Below, one piece after another: positions 17,364 through 25,206 of a DNA stretch of 64,000 bases; positions within the stretch are counted from its first letter, which is position 1; the number at the start of each line of letters is the position of its first letter. The stretch is from Desulfoluna sp942491485. Its GTDB lineage: Bacteria; Desulfobacterota; Desulfobacteria; Desulfobacterales; Desulfolunaceae. The stretch lies in assembly GCA_942491485.1 (NCBI GenBank), contig CALOAX010000013.1, positions 310,001-374,000 on the forward strand, given 5' to 3'. The notes beneath the pieces were generated by a model. It saw only the letters and a list, made by a program, of their open reading frames with translations. It made no database searches and was not told where the DNA came from. The position numbers and the translations under genes are program-made.

Positions 17364-18737
17364 GTGGTAAGAGATCATGGAAAAGAGAGACTGGTGACCG
17401 CCCTGGTGGCCAACGAAAAAGGAGAGATCTTCGATCTCGAAGGCTATGGGGCGGTGGGGCGATGCGGTGAGGTGTTGATGCCCCTCACCGTGGGTGAGAC
17501 GCTGTTTATGCCGGACGGGGGCGAGCTGATGCGCCTCCCCGAGCGCTATGTTCTGGTCTGGAACATGGAAATCGATGCCGTGGAGACCTTATCCCACAAC
17601 CCATACAATCCCGAAGAGCGCATCTACCCGGTGGCGGCCTTTAACTCTCCGGGCTATGTGAATACCGCCCAGGTCGCGGCCGTTGAAGAGGAGGACGCAG
17701 GGCCGTTGCCTCTTTTTTCTTATTGTGCCGTCGGGTGGTATGACGAAGGTTTTCGAACGGCCTGCCTGAGGGTGGATGAAGAGGATCGGCAACACCTTCG
17801 CCTCATGCCCATACCCAAAGTTCAAGAGGGCGTGGATGAGATGCGCGGGCGGTTTCCCGAAAACCGCCTTTTCAGGCACTTGGAGCGCTGCGCCCTGTCT
17901 TACGGTTGCCCTGCTGCAAAGAACCTGTATATCGGTCGGTGTGAAGCCCCGCTGCCCACTTCACGCCAGTGCAACGCCCGCTGTTTGGGGTGTATCTCCC
18001 ACCAGAGCGGGCCCTCCCTCTCCTCATGTCAGGACCGTATTGACTTTACACCCAGCCCCGATGAGATCAGTGAGGTGGCCCTGACCCATATCGAGAGGGT
18101 CCCGGACGGCGTTGTGAGTTTCGGGCAGGGGTGCGAGGGTGACCCGTTGCTGGCGGCTGAGGTTATTGAGCCGGCCATTGCTTTGATTCGATCCAAGACG
18201 GCGGACGGGACCATCAACATGAACACCAACGGCAGCCTTCCGTTGGTGCTGGACCGTCTTTTTGCGGCCGGCCTTGATTCGATACGGGTCAGCATGAACA
18301 GCGTCCGGAAGGATATCTACACCAGCTACTTCAGGCCCAACGGGTACCGGTATGAGGACGTGGTCGAAAGCTTTCAGGTGGCCCGAAAGCACGGAGCCTA
18401 CAAAGCGATCAACTACCTCAACGCACCGGGTATCACCGATTGTGAGGAAGAGGTGGAGGCGTTGAGCGACTTTATCGAGGCCTGCGATGTGGATCTTATC
18501 CAGTGGCGTAACATCAATTTTGATCCGTTGCGGTATTATGAAGCCATGGAGGCAGCCGGACCCATCGGGATGCCCATGGGGGTCCGGCGCATGATTCTTC
18601 GATTGGAAAAACGCTTTCCCAAGCTGAAGCACGGCTACTTCAACCCATCCAGGGAGATGTACGCAGAGCGTCCCGGAGGACGGAACATCAAGCGGCAGGC
18701 CCCGAAAAAGGGGACCGGTCGGAAAAAGAGGAGATAA
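17364..18737 (+). CDS. Radical SAM protein of unknown function
   Basis: 457 residues. The radical SAM [4Fe-4S] motif CNARCLGC sits mid-protein (C203, C207, C210), preceded by a ~200-residue N-terminal domain with no recognised fold. That domain contains other cysteines (C-A-L-S-Y-G-C-P). After the motif come FGQGCEGDPLL (a variant of the GGE-type motif), MNTNGSLP and SIRVSMNS. The C-terminus is strongly basic (NIKRQAPKKGTGRKKRR), hinting at nucleic-acid or ribosome contact. GTG start at 17364. Five bases separate it from prmA, so the two are probably cotranscribed, which makes a modification role in translation conceivable but unproven. Confidence 0.75.
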   Translation: MVRDHGKERLVTALVANEKGEIFDLEGYGAVGRCGEVLMPLTVGETLFMPDGGELMRLPERYVLVWNMEIDAVETLSHNPYNPEERIYPVAAFNSPGYVNTAQVAAVEEEDAGPLPLFSYCAVGWYDEGFRTACLRVDEEDRQHLRLMPIPKVQEGVDEMRGRFPENRLFRHLERCALSYGCPAAKNLYIGRCEAPLPTSRQCNARCLGCISHQSGPSLSSCQDRIDFTPSPDEISEVALTHIERVPDGVVSFGQGCEGDPLLAAEVIEPAIALIRSKTADGTINMNTNGSLPLVLDRLFAAGLDSIRVSMNSVRKDIYTSYFRPNGYRYEDVVESFQVARKHGAYKAINYLNAPGITDCEEEVEALSDFIEACDVDLIQWRNINFDPLRYYEAMEAAGPIGMPMGVRRMILRLEKRFPKLKHGYFNPSREMYAERPGGRNIKRQAPKKGTGRKKRR

Positions 18738-18742
18738 GTGCC

Positions 18743-19666
18743 ATGGCATGGCTCGAAATACGCGTAACCTATGAAGCCAAAGAGGACCTTCCGGCCGACG
18801 AACTTCTGGCCGATGCTTTTTCCGCAGTGGGCATCGGGTCGGTCTCCGTGACCCTTCCCGATGTAGAACCCGTGGAAGGATGGGATCCGGGAGGCTACAA
18901 GCAGGACACCGATTATGCCGTCACCGGGTACGTTGACGTGGATGGAAAGGAAGAGGGGGTCCTGAAGTCCCTTGAAGAGCACCTCGTGGACTTAAGCAGC
19001 AGGTCAGGGATTGTGTGCAAGGTCACCACAGCCATGATACCCGACACGGATTGGAATGAATCCTGGAAGGCCAACTTCAAACCGGTACACCTGACCGAGA
19101 CCTTCGTGGTGAAACCGACCTGGGAGGAGTATATCCCGGTGGAGGGCGAAAAGGTGATCGCTATTGATCCCGGCATGGCCTTCGGCACCGGGACCCACCC
19201 CACCACCCGTTTGTGCGTTGAGATGATCGAAAAGCATACGACAGAGGGGACCACGGTGCTCGACGTGGGAACCGGCTCCGGAATTCTTCTGGTGGCGGCA
19301 GCCCTCTCCGGAGCGAAAGAGGGGTTGGGGGTGGACAACGATCCGGTGGCCGTGGACACGGCCGGTGAGAACCTCGCCCTGAACCAGGTGCCGGCCACGT
19401 TTGCCGTTGAATGTGCCGACTTGATCTCCCAGACAGGAAAAGCCTACGATCTTGTGGTGGCTAACATTCTGGCTGAGGTGGTGGTGGCGCTTCTGGGGGA
19501 CATACACAAGGTAGTTCACAGGGATTCCCTGGTGATTCTCTCAGGGATTCTGGTGGAGAAGGGGCCCATGGTTGAGCAACGGCTTTCTGAAACGGGGTTT
19601 ACCCTCCTTGAGAGCCATGCCGAAGAGTCCTGGCTTGTGATGGTGGCCAAGGCAGATGGGGTTTAG
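18743..19666 (+). CDS. prmA: Ribosomal protein L11 methyltransferase
   Basis: 307 residues; trimethylates L11 using SAM. An N-terminal substrate-recognition domain (WLEIRVTYEAKEDLPADELLADAF; DTDWNESWKANFKP) leads to the Rossmann domain with AIDPGMAFGTGTHPTTRLC, motif I VLDVGTGSGILLVAAA, DNDPVAV and the NILAEV motif. All PrmA hallmarks are present and length matches E. coli PrmA (293). It follows the radical SAM gene closely. Confidence 0.93.
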   Translation: MAWLEIRVTYEAKEDLPADELLADAFSAVGIGSVSVTLPDVEPVEGWDPGGYKQDTDYAVTGYVDVDGKEEGVLKSLEEHLVDLSSRSGIVCKVTTAMIPDTDWNESWKANFKPVHLTETFVVKPTWEEYIPVEGEKVIAIDPGMAFGTGTHPTTRLCVEMIEKHTTEGTTVLDVGTGSGILLVAAALSGAKEGLGVDNDPVAVDTAGENLALNQVPATFAVECADLISQTGKAYDLVVANILAEVVVALLGDIHKVVHRDSLVILSGILVEKGPMVEQRLSETGFTLLESHAEESWLVMVAKADGV

Positions 19667-19817
19667 TTCGCGGGGAGTAACCGCTGACTCAACAATCTCT
19701 TGCCGTTGTCGATGGTTCTGTGGTTATCTATAGGACTTGATGACTTTTTTAACCCGCCACCTGATGAAAAGACGTAGACATTTTCGAAACCACCTAAAGT
19801 GATAAGGAGAGTTCCTG

Positions 19818-20348
19818 ATGAACACGCATGGTTTTCGCATGTGGAGCAGGGCAGGGTTGTATGCTGCCTTGGCAATCGTGTGGGCGACAACCCTTTATGC
19901 CGGTCCCCTCTTCAACGAAGGCAAGGATCTGTATGGTCAGGATGAGTACAAAAAAGCGTCGAAGGTGTTGAAGAAGTCTCTGAAGGAGGAGGAGGAGACC
20001 GATGAGAGTGCGACCCTGCTTCTCAGCGACTGTTACCTTGAGTTGAATAAGAAGTCCAAGGCGGTTTCGGTGCTCAAGAAAGGGGCAAAGCGTCACCCCG
20101 AAAGCTGGGACATTTTTTTTCGTTTAGGGAATCTTCAGGAGGAGACCGGGGACCAGTTTGGTGCCCTCTCGGCCTTTATGCAGGCATCGAAGCTTTTGCC
20201 CGATGACCTCACCACCACCTATCGTCTGGGGATGGCCTACGACGGAACGGCGCAGATCGAGAAAGCCCTTGAAGTGTACCGGACTCTGTACAACGCGGGG
20301 TCTCCCCTGGCCCCGAAACTTCTCAACGCCATCCAGGGTATCGATTGA
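19818..20348 (+). CDS. Secreted TPR-repeat protein
   Basis: 176 residues. An N-terminal signal peptide (basic start, then GLYAALAIVWATTLYAGP with an A-x-A-like cleavage region near residue 28) is followed by three to four TPR-like helices pairs (GKDLYGQDEYKKASKVLKKSL; LLLSDCYLELNKKSKAVSVLKKG; FFRLGNLQEETGDQFGALSAFMQAS; TYRLGMAYDGTAQIEKALEVYR). Likely periplasmic and scaffolding. GATAAGGAGAG precedes the ATG. No specific partner can be named. Confidence 0.8.
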   Translation: MNTHGFRMWSRAGLYAALAIVWATTLYAGPLFNEGKDLYGQDEYKKASKVLKKSLKEEEETDESATLLLSDCYLELNKKSKAVSVLKKGAKRHPESWDIFFRLGNLQEETGDQFGALSAFMQASKLLPDDLTTTYRLGMAYDGTAQIEKALEVYRTLYNAGSPLAPKLLNAIQGID

Positions 20349-20463
20349 CAAAACATTGACAGAACCTGGCCTTGAGAGGATGCGGTCACTACATAGATGG
20401 TGCGGGATAAAACAACAGATTGATATTATGACGGAGCTTTCAAAAAAGAGGAGCAGGAAAACC

Positions 20464-21573
20464 ATGGTGAAGGTAGGTATTGTCGGTTGGAGAGGAATGG
20501 TCGGATCGGTTCTTATGGAGAGGATGCGGAAAGAACAAGATTTCAAAGGCATTGATCCCGTCTTTTTCACCACCAGTCAGGCGGGCCAGGCGGGACCGGA
20601 TATTGGAAAAGAGATTCCGGTTCTTCAGGACGGCTTTGACATTGATATCCTGCAAGGCATGGATATCGTCGTGACCTGCCAGGGCAGCGACTACACCAAA
20701 AAAGTGCACCCCAAGCTTCGTGACGCAGGGTGGAAGGGCGTCTGGATCGATGCGGCTTCAGCTCTTCGCATGGCCGATACGAGCATCATCGTCCTTGACC
20801 CCGTGAACCGACATGTCATCGACAAGGGCTTCGATGCGGGGATTCGTGATTTCATCGGGGGCAACTGCACCGTCAGCCTGATGCTTATGGCGTTGGGGGG
20901 ACTCTTTGACGCCGGCCAGGTGGAGTGGATCACCTCCATGACCTATCAGGCGGCGTCTGGTGCCGGTGCCAAAAACATGAAAGAGCTGGTCTCTCAGATG
21001 GGCGCCATCAACGATGCGGCACAACCCATTCTGGATGGCCCCGTCGCTGCCGTGGACACCGCTGTTGTGGAGACCATGAGGGGAGATGCCTTTCCTGCGG
21101 ACAACTTTGGGGCCCCCCTGGCCGGCAGCCTCATTCCCTGGATCGATGTTCCCATGGAGAACGGTCAGACCCGTGAAGAGTGGAAAGGGGTGTCCGAAAC
21201 AAACAAGATCCTCGAAAACGAAACCCCGATTCCCATCGATGGCACGTGCGTGCGCATCGGCACCATGCGTTGCCACAGCCAGGCCATCACCGTCAAGCTC
21301 AAGGACGACCTTGATGTTGCCGAAGTCGAGCGCCTTATCGCCTCGGCCAACGACTGGGTGAAGGTGGTTCCCAATACCAAGGAAGAGACATTGAAGGACC
21401 TTACCCCCACGGCTGTTACCGGCACCCTTACCGTGCCTGTGGGACGGATCCGGAAACTCAACCTCGGCCCCGGTTACATCAACCTTTTCACCGTGGGCGA
21501 CCAGCTTCTCTGGGGTGCCGCCGAGCCGGTGCGACGCATGCTCAATATCGCCGTGGAGAAACTCTCCGCTTAA
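20464..21573 (+). CDS. asd: Aspartate-semialdehyde dehydrogenase
   Basis: 369 residues. Reduces aspartyl phosphate to aspartate semialdehyde with NADPH, feeding lysine, diaminopimelate, threonine and methionine synthesis. Starts MVKVGIVGWRGMVGSVLMERM (Rossmann NADP motif). The catalytic Cys is in GGNCTVSLML at residue ~135, the same position as in E. coli, and TYQAASGAGAKNM follows. Length equals the gram-negative Asd type. The open frame continues 102 codons upstream, overlapping the TPR gene out of frame, but the ATG at 20464 has GAGGAG upstream and begins the conserved fold. Confidence 0.95.
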   Translation: MVKVGIVGWRGMVGSVLMERMRKEQDFKGIDPVFFTTSQAGQAGPDIGKEIPVLQDGFDIDILQGMDIVVTCQGSDYTKKVHPKLRDAGWKGVWIDAASALRMADTSIIVLDPVNRHVIDKGFDAGIRDFIGGNCTVSLMLMALGGLFDAGQVEWITSMTYQAASGAGAKNMKELVSQMGAINDAAQPILDGPVAAVDTAVVETMRGDAFPADNFGAPLAGSLIPWIDVPMENGQTREEWKGVSETNKILENETPIPIDGTCVRIGTMRCHSQAITVKLKDDLDVAEVERLIASANDWVKVVPNTKEETLKDLTPTAVTGTLTVPVGRIRKLNLGPGYINLFTVGDQLLWGAAEPVRRMLNIAVEKLSA

Positions 21574-21620
21574 GCAGCGAGTCGACCACCAGGTCGTACA
21601 TTAACGTTGTCGTAATCAGG

Positions 21621-21656
21621 AACCGGGATGCATGCGTATGCATCCCGGTTTTTTTG
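21621..21656 (+). terminator. Rho-independent terminator after asd
   Basis: AACCGGGATGCATG pairs with CATGCATCCCGGTT-type sequence around a short loop, then seven T. It lies 48 bases after the asd stop. Confidence 0.9.
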
Positions 21657-21669
21657 TTGCCGAAGGATG

Positions 21670-21736
21670 GGGTCCCCTTGGGCCCTGTCGAAACGTTATT
21701 GGGTCGCTTTTTTAAACAATCGACCCACCGGAGGTC
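21670..21736. repeat. Eroded module A fragment
   Basis: GGGTCGCTTTTTTAAACAATCGACCCACCGGAGG resembles the tail of module A (GCTTTTTTCAAAAAGCGACCCGCCGGAGG) with several changes, split here into its GGGTCGCTTTTTT and CGACCCACCGGAGG halves. The palindrome is reduced to CCCCTTGGGCCC. Confidence 0.45.
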
Positions 21737-22470
21737 TCTTGTTGCACCTGACGGTGACCCGAGAGGTCTCTACACGGATGGGGGATGGGAAACGGAATCG
21801 TCACAGGCAGGATTCATGTGAGCCCCTCCCTTAGATAGAGGCCGCGTAGGGGGGCAGAAGGGGACATTTATCAAGGGGCCCTTGGTCTGCGCCGGCCACC
21901 TTTTGACGTTATGAAGCCTCCCTTTGGGATGCGTGGGGAGGTGATCTGATATTTTTAATATCAGTGGAAAATCGTCACTTTAACTGTTACGAATGCGTTT
22001 TTTTCAGAATCCCTGTAAATAAATCGGAAGATCCCGCAGTTTCACCGTTCGCCGTTGTCGCAGAGACATCTTGAAGGCGATCGTTGGGTTCCAGTATTTC
22101 ATATCTGATATCTGATATATCTCTGTAATAAACTTAAATTATTGCTTTTCTTGCTCACCTTCGGTAATAATACCGATTTACCACCCACGATGGACGGTTT
22201 TGCATGGGCCCCAAACAGGGCGTGTACGAAACCATTTACCTGGCTCACCTCATGCATACCACCCGACGGTGTCTTCCGAAGGACCGGCTTTTGCCCGTCT
22301 CACAGGGAGTGGTGCCTTCGCGGTATTGCATGGCTATGGGAAGCCAATGAGCTCGGCCAGGGGTGGTTGTTGGAAAAAAACCCAGATCGTTTCACGCTTT
22401 TATGGGATGGCGTGGGGGGGTCTGTTCTCGTGTGGGATATGGATTCGCACCCGTGTAAGGAGAAGCAAAG
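21737..22470. other. Long intergenic region upstream of glutamate synthase
   Basis: About 730 bases with no convincing gene. AT-rich stretches at 21949-22020 and a tandem ATATCTGATATCTGATATAT at 22099-22118 could be promoter or operator sequence for the nitrogen operon. An open frame at 22142-22543 has Trp/Cys/Pro-rich, non-protein-like composition and runs into the glutamate synthase gene, so it is not annotated. No known riboswitch is recognised. Confidence 0.4.
22099..22118. promoter_or_regulatory. Tandem ATATCTG repeat, possible operator
   Basis: ATATCTG is repeated directly with a 7-bp period and then ATATAT, in an AT-rich stretch ~350 bases upstream of the glutamate synthase operon. 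The function is not established. Confidence 0.25.
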
Positions 22471-23601
22471 ATGTGTCGTTTGTTTGCAATCACCAGCGAA
22501 GACCCCGTTTCACCCATGGTGGCCCTTGAGGCCCTGGATGTGATGCGGGAAGGCCATGACGGCTCCGGGGTCGGTCTCTTTTTAAGGGATCTCGGAGGGC
22601 CGTTTGAAACCATGAAGGATGCACCCATCCTCTCGGGTATTTTTACCGAGGCCGGGCTCCGTCGCCTTGACGTCAAGATGATGGAAAAGGGGTTCATCAC
22701 CAAATACAAGATCTCTTTTAAACTCGACAAAACCCCGCCAGCCGGCGTTCCCAAACGGGACGTTTACCTGATTCGTGCGTACGAATACCCCGAGGAGTGG
22801 GAGGAGTGGAGCTGGGAGAGGAAGCAGACGGAACTTACAAAAATCCGTCTGGAACTCCGCGCCATGGGCGAAGAGAAAAACGACATGATCGTCTTCTCTT
22901 TCTGGCCCGATGTGATCATGATCAAAGAGATCGGCGACCCCCTCACTGTGGGCCGTTACCTGAAACTGGACGCCAACGATATCCAGGCCCGTATCATCAT
23001 GGCCCAGGGGCGCCAGAACACCAACTACGCCATTAACCTCTACGCCTGTCACCCCTTCTTCGTTCAGGGATTCTCCACCATGACCAACGGGGAGAACACC
23101 GCCTTTATTCCCATCCGGGAATTTTTGCAGAAGCGTGATTTTGAGGGCTACATGGGGTTCAACTCCGATTCCGAGGTGTTTACCCATATTTTGCACTACA
23201 TGCAAAAGGAGTTGGGGTTGGGGCTGGAATTTTACAAGCACATCATCACGCCCCTGGCAGGAGAGGCCCTCGCTTCCCATGCCAACGCGGATCTGCTGAC
23301 CCAGCTGAAACACTCCTGCAGACGCCTTATCATTGATGGCCCCAACTGCGTGATCGGCAGCCTTCCGGACCACAGCCTGTTTATGGTTCAGGACCGAAAG
23401 AAGCTTCGCCCCGGGGTTATCGGGGGACGACCCGGAATCTTTGCCTACTCTTCGGAGATTTGTGGCCTTGATTCCGCCATTCCCGACCGTGACAAGTCCA
23501 AAGATTTTCAACCCATGTATCTCGACACGGCCATTGTGGGTCCCGATCGTCAGGAGGTTCAGATATGTCGGCAAACGGAAAGATTACACCTTCCTCATTA
23601 A
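22471..23601 (+). CDS. Glutamate synthase, glutamine amidotransferase domain protein (archaeal-type GltB part 1)
   Basis: 376 residues. A class II (Ntn) glutamine amidotransferase that releases ammonia from glutamine. The catalytic Cys is residue 2 (MCRLFAITSE) and GHDGSGVGLF gives the conserved Gly-rich turn; the later MTNGENTAFIPIREF region matches the GATase fold. In most bacteria this domain is the N-terminus of one large GltB, but here it is a free subunit as in archaea and many anaerobes. AAGGAGAAG precedes the ATG. It overlaps the next gene by 37 bases and is translationally coupled to it. Confidence 0.9.
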   Translation: MCRLFAITSEDPVSPMVALEALDVMREGHDGSGVGLFLRDLGGPFETMKDAPILSGIFTEAGLRRLDVKMMEKGFITKYKISFKLDKTPPAGVPKRDVYLIRAYEYPEEWEEWSWERKQTELTKIRLELRAMGEEKNDMIVFSFWPDVIMIKEIGDPLTVGRYLKLDANDIQARIIMAQGRQNTNYAINLYACHPFFVQGFSTMTNGENTAFIPIREFLQKRDFEGYMGFNSDSEVFTHILHYMQKELGLGLEFYKHIITPLAGEALASHANADLLTQLKHSCRRLIIDGPNCVIGSLPDHSLFMVQDRKKLRPGVIGGRPGIFAYSSEICGLDSAIPDRDKSKDFQPMYLDTAIVGPDRQEVQICRQTERLHLPH

Positions 23602-25202
23602 GCATCAAGGATCTGCACTGGCAGATCGACTGGAACAAAGATACCTGCACCCTTTGCGGTCAGTGCACGGCCGTCTGCCCGGTAAAAGCCATTGAGCTGG
23701 GTGTGTTCCGCAAGCGGGACGTCGATGTCTCAATGGGCCTCACCGGCAAGGCGGAAAACCGGTTCTCCATCTTCTATGGCGTCCGGCAGAAGACTGAGCC
23801 CAAGCACGCCTGTATCGGGTGCGCCATGTGCTCCCAGGTCTGTCCCAACGATGCCATCATTCCGCGAAGGAACGATGAGGCGGACAAGCAGCGCTACCAT
23901 ACCGATCAGGGCGGCCAGCCCCTGAAAAGAGGCGGGCGGCGTAAAGCGGAAGGGCAGGGGATTCTGGACCGCATTAAGTTTACCCGTATCTCCATGCTCA
24001 CCGACCCGGCCCTGGATGCCGGCCGACACGAGTTTGAGATCAAGACCCTCCTTGGGCGGGTGCTCCCCCCCAAAGAGCAGATTCAGCGCCACCTTTCCGG
24101 TGAGTGGGTTCCCCCGGTCCGGGAGATCTATCCCCTGGTTATCGGCGGCATGAGCTTCGGTGCTCTTTCCCCCACCATGTGGGAAGGGCTTCAGATGGGG
24201 GTGACCTACCTCAACGAAGAGATGGGCATGCCCGTGCGCATCTGTACCGGTGAGGGCGGATGCCCTCCGCGTCTCCTACGATCCGAATTCCTGAAATACA
24301 CCATTCTTCAGGTGGCCTCAGGGTACTTCGGCTGGGATGAGATCATCCACGCCATTCCTGAGATGAAGGTGGATCCCTGCGCCATCGAGATCAAGTACGG
24401 CCAGGGTGCCAAGCCCGGTGACGGCGGCCTTCTCATGTGGCACAAGGTGAACAAGCTGATTGCAGCCATCCGTGGCGTCCCCACGGGGGTCAGCCTGCCA
24501 AGCCCGCCCACCCATCAGACCCAGTACTCCATTGAGGAGTCCGTGGCCAAGATGATTCAGTCCATGTCCATGGCCTGGGGCTTCCGCGTGCCGGTGTACC
24601 CGAAAATTTCGGCATCCTCCACCTCCCTTGCGGTGCTCAACAACCTCACAAGGAACCCGTATGCGGCATGTCTTGCCATTGACGGGGAAGACGGGGGAAC
24701 CGGGGCAGCCTACAACGTCTCCATGAACCACATGGGGCACCCCATCGCCTCCAGCCTCAGGGACTGCTACAAGACCCTGGTGGAGATCGGCATGGAGAAC
24801 GAACTGCCCCTGGCGGCAGGCGGCGGCATCGGTAAAAACGGCAACCTTGCGGCCAATGCGGCCTCCCTCATCATGCTGGGGGCCAGCATGGTCCAGACCG
24901 GAAAGTACGTCATGCAGGCGGCTGCCGGATGTGTCGGCTCCGAGTCCGACCGGTGCAACGTGTGCAACCTGGGGATCTGTCCCAAGGGCATCACCTCTCA
25001 GGACCCGCGGCTTTATCGTCGCCTGGATCCCGAGCATGTGGCCCAGCGTGTGGTGGACATGTATGTCTCTTTTGATACCGAACTCAAAAAGATCATAGCA
25101 CCCCTTGGCCGATCCACCTCCCTGCCCATCGGTATGTCCGATGCCCTGGGAATCGACGACCGCGACGCGGCTGAACGTCTCGACATCAAATACATGGTGT
25201 AG
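23565..25202 (+). CDS. Glutamate synthase, FMN-binding synthase domain with N-terminal ferredoxin domain (GltB part 2)
   Basis: 545 residues. The N-terminus carries two [4Fe-4S] motifs: CTLCGQCTAVCP (C28, C31, C34, C38) and CIGCAMCSQVCP (C83, C86, C89, C93). The FMN-binding barrel follows, with VIGGMSFGALSPTMWEGLQ, GTGEGG-type CTGEGGCPPR, IKYGQGAKPGDGG, DGEDGGTGAA and AAGGGIGKNG. The cluster motif CNVCNLGICPKGI follows near residue 470. It condenses ammonia with 2-oxoglutarate to glutamate. CAGGAGG lies upstream of the ATG, inside the preceding gene. The domain order matches ferredoxin-containing archaeal-type GltB. Confidence 0.93.
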   Translation: MSANGKITPSSLSIKDLHWQIDWNKDTCTLCGQCTAVCPVKAIELGVFRKRDVDVSMGLTGKAENRFSIFYGVRQKTEPKHACIGCAMCSQVCPNDAIIPRRNDEADKQRYHTDQGGQPLKRGGRRKAEGQGILDRIKFTRISMLTDPALDAGRHEFEIKTLLGRVLPPKEQIQRHLSGEWVPPVREIYPLVIGGMSFGALSPTMWEGLQMGVTYLNEEMGMPVRICTGEGGCPPRLLRSEFLKYTILQVASGYFGWDEIIHAIPEMKVDPCAIEIKYGQGAKPGDGGLLMWHKVNKLIAAIRGVPTGVSLPSPPTHQTQYSIEESVAKMIQSMSMAWGFRVPVYPKISASSTSLAVLNNLTRNPYAACLAIDGEDGGTGAAYNVSMNHMGHPIASSLRDCYKTLVEIGMENELPLAAGGGIGKNGNLAANAASLIMLGASMVQTGKYVMQAAAGCVGSESDRCNVCNLGICPKGITSQDPRLYRRLDPEHVAQRVVDMYVSFDTELKKIIAPLGRSTSLPIGMSDALGIDDRDAAERLDIKYMV

Positions 25203-25206
25203 CAAA

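Noticed and set aside
22142..22543. 133-codon plus-strand frame upstream of the glutamate synthase GATase
   Set aside because: Trp-, Cys- and Pro-rich composition, overlaps the GATase start, no domain or good start signal.
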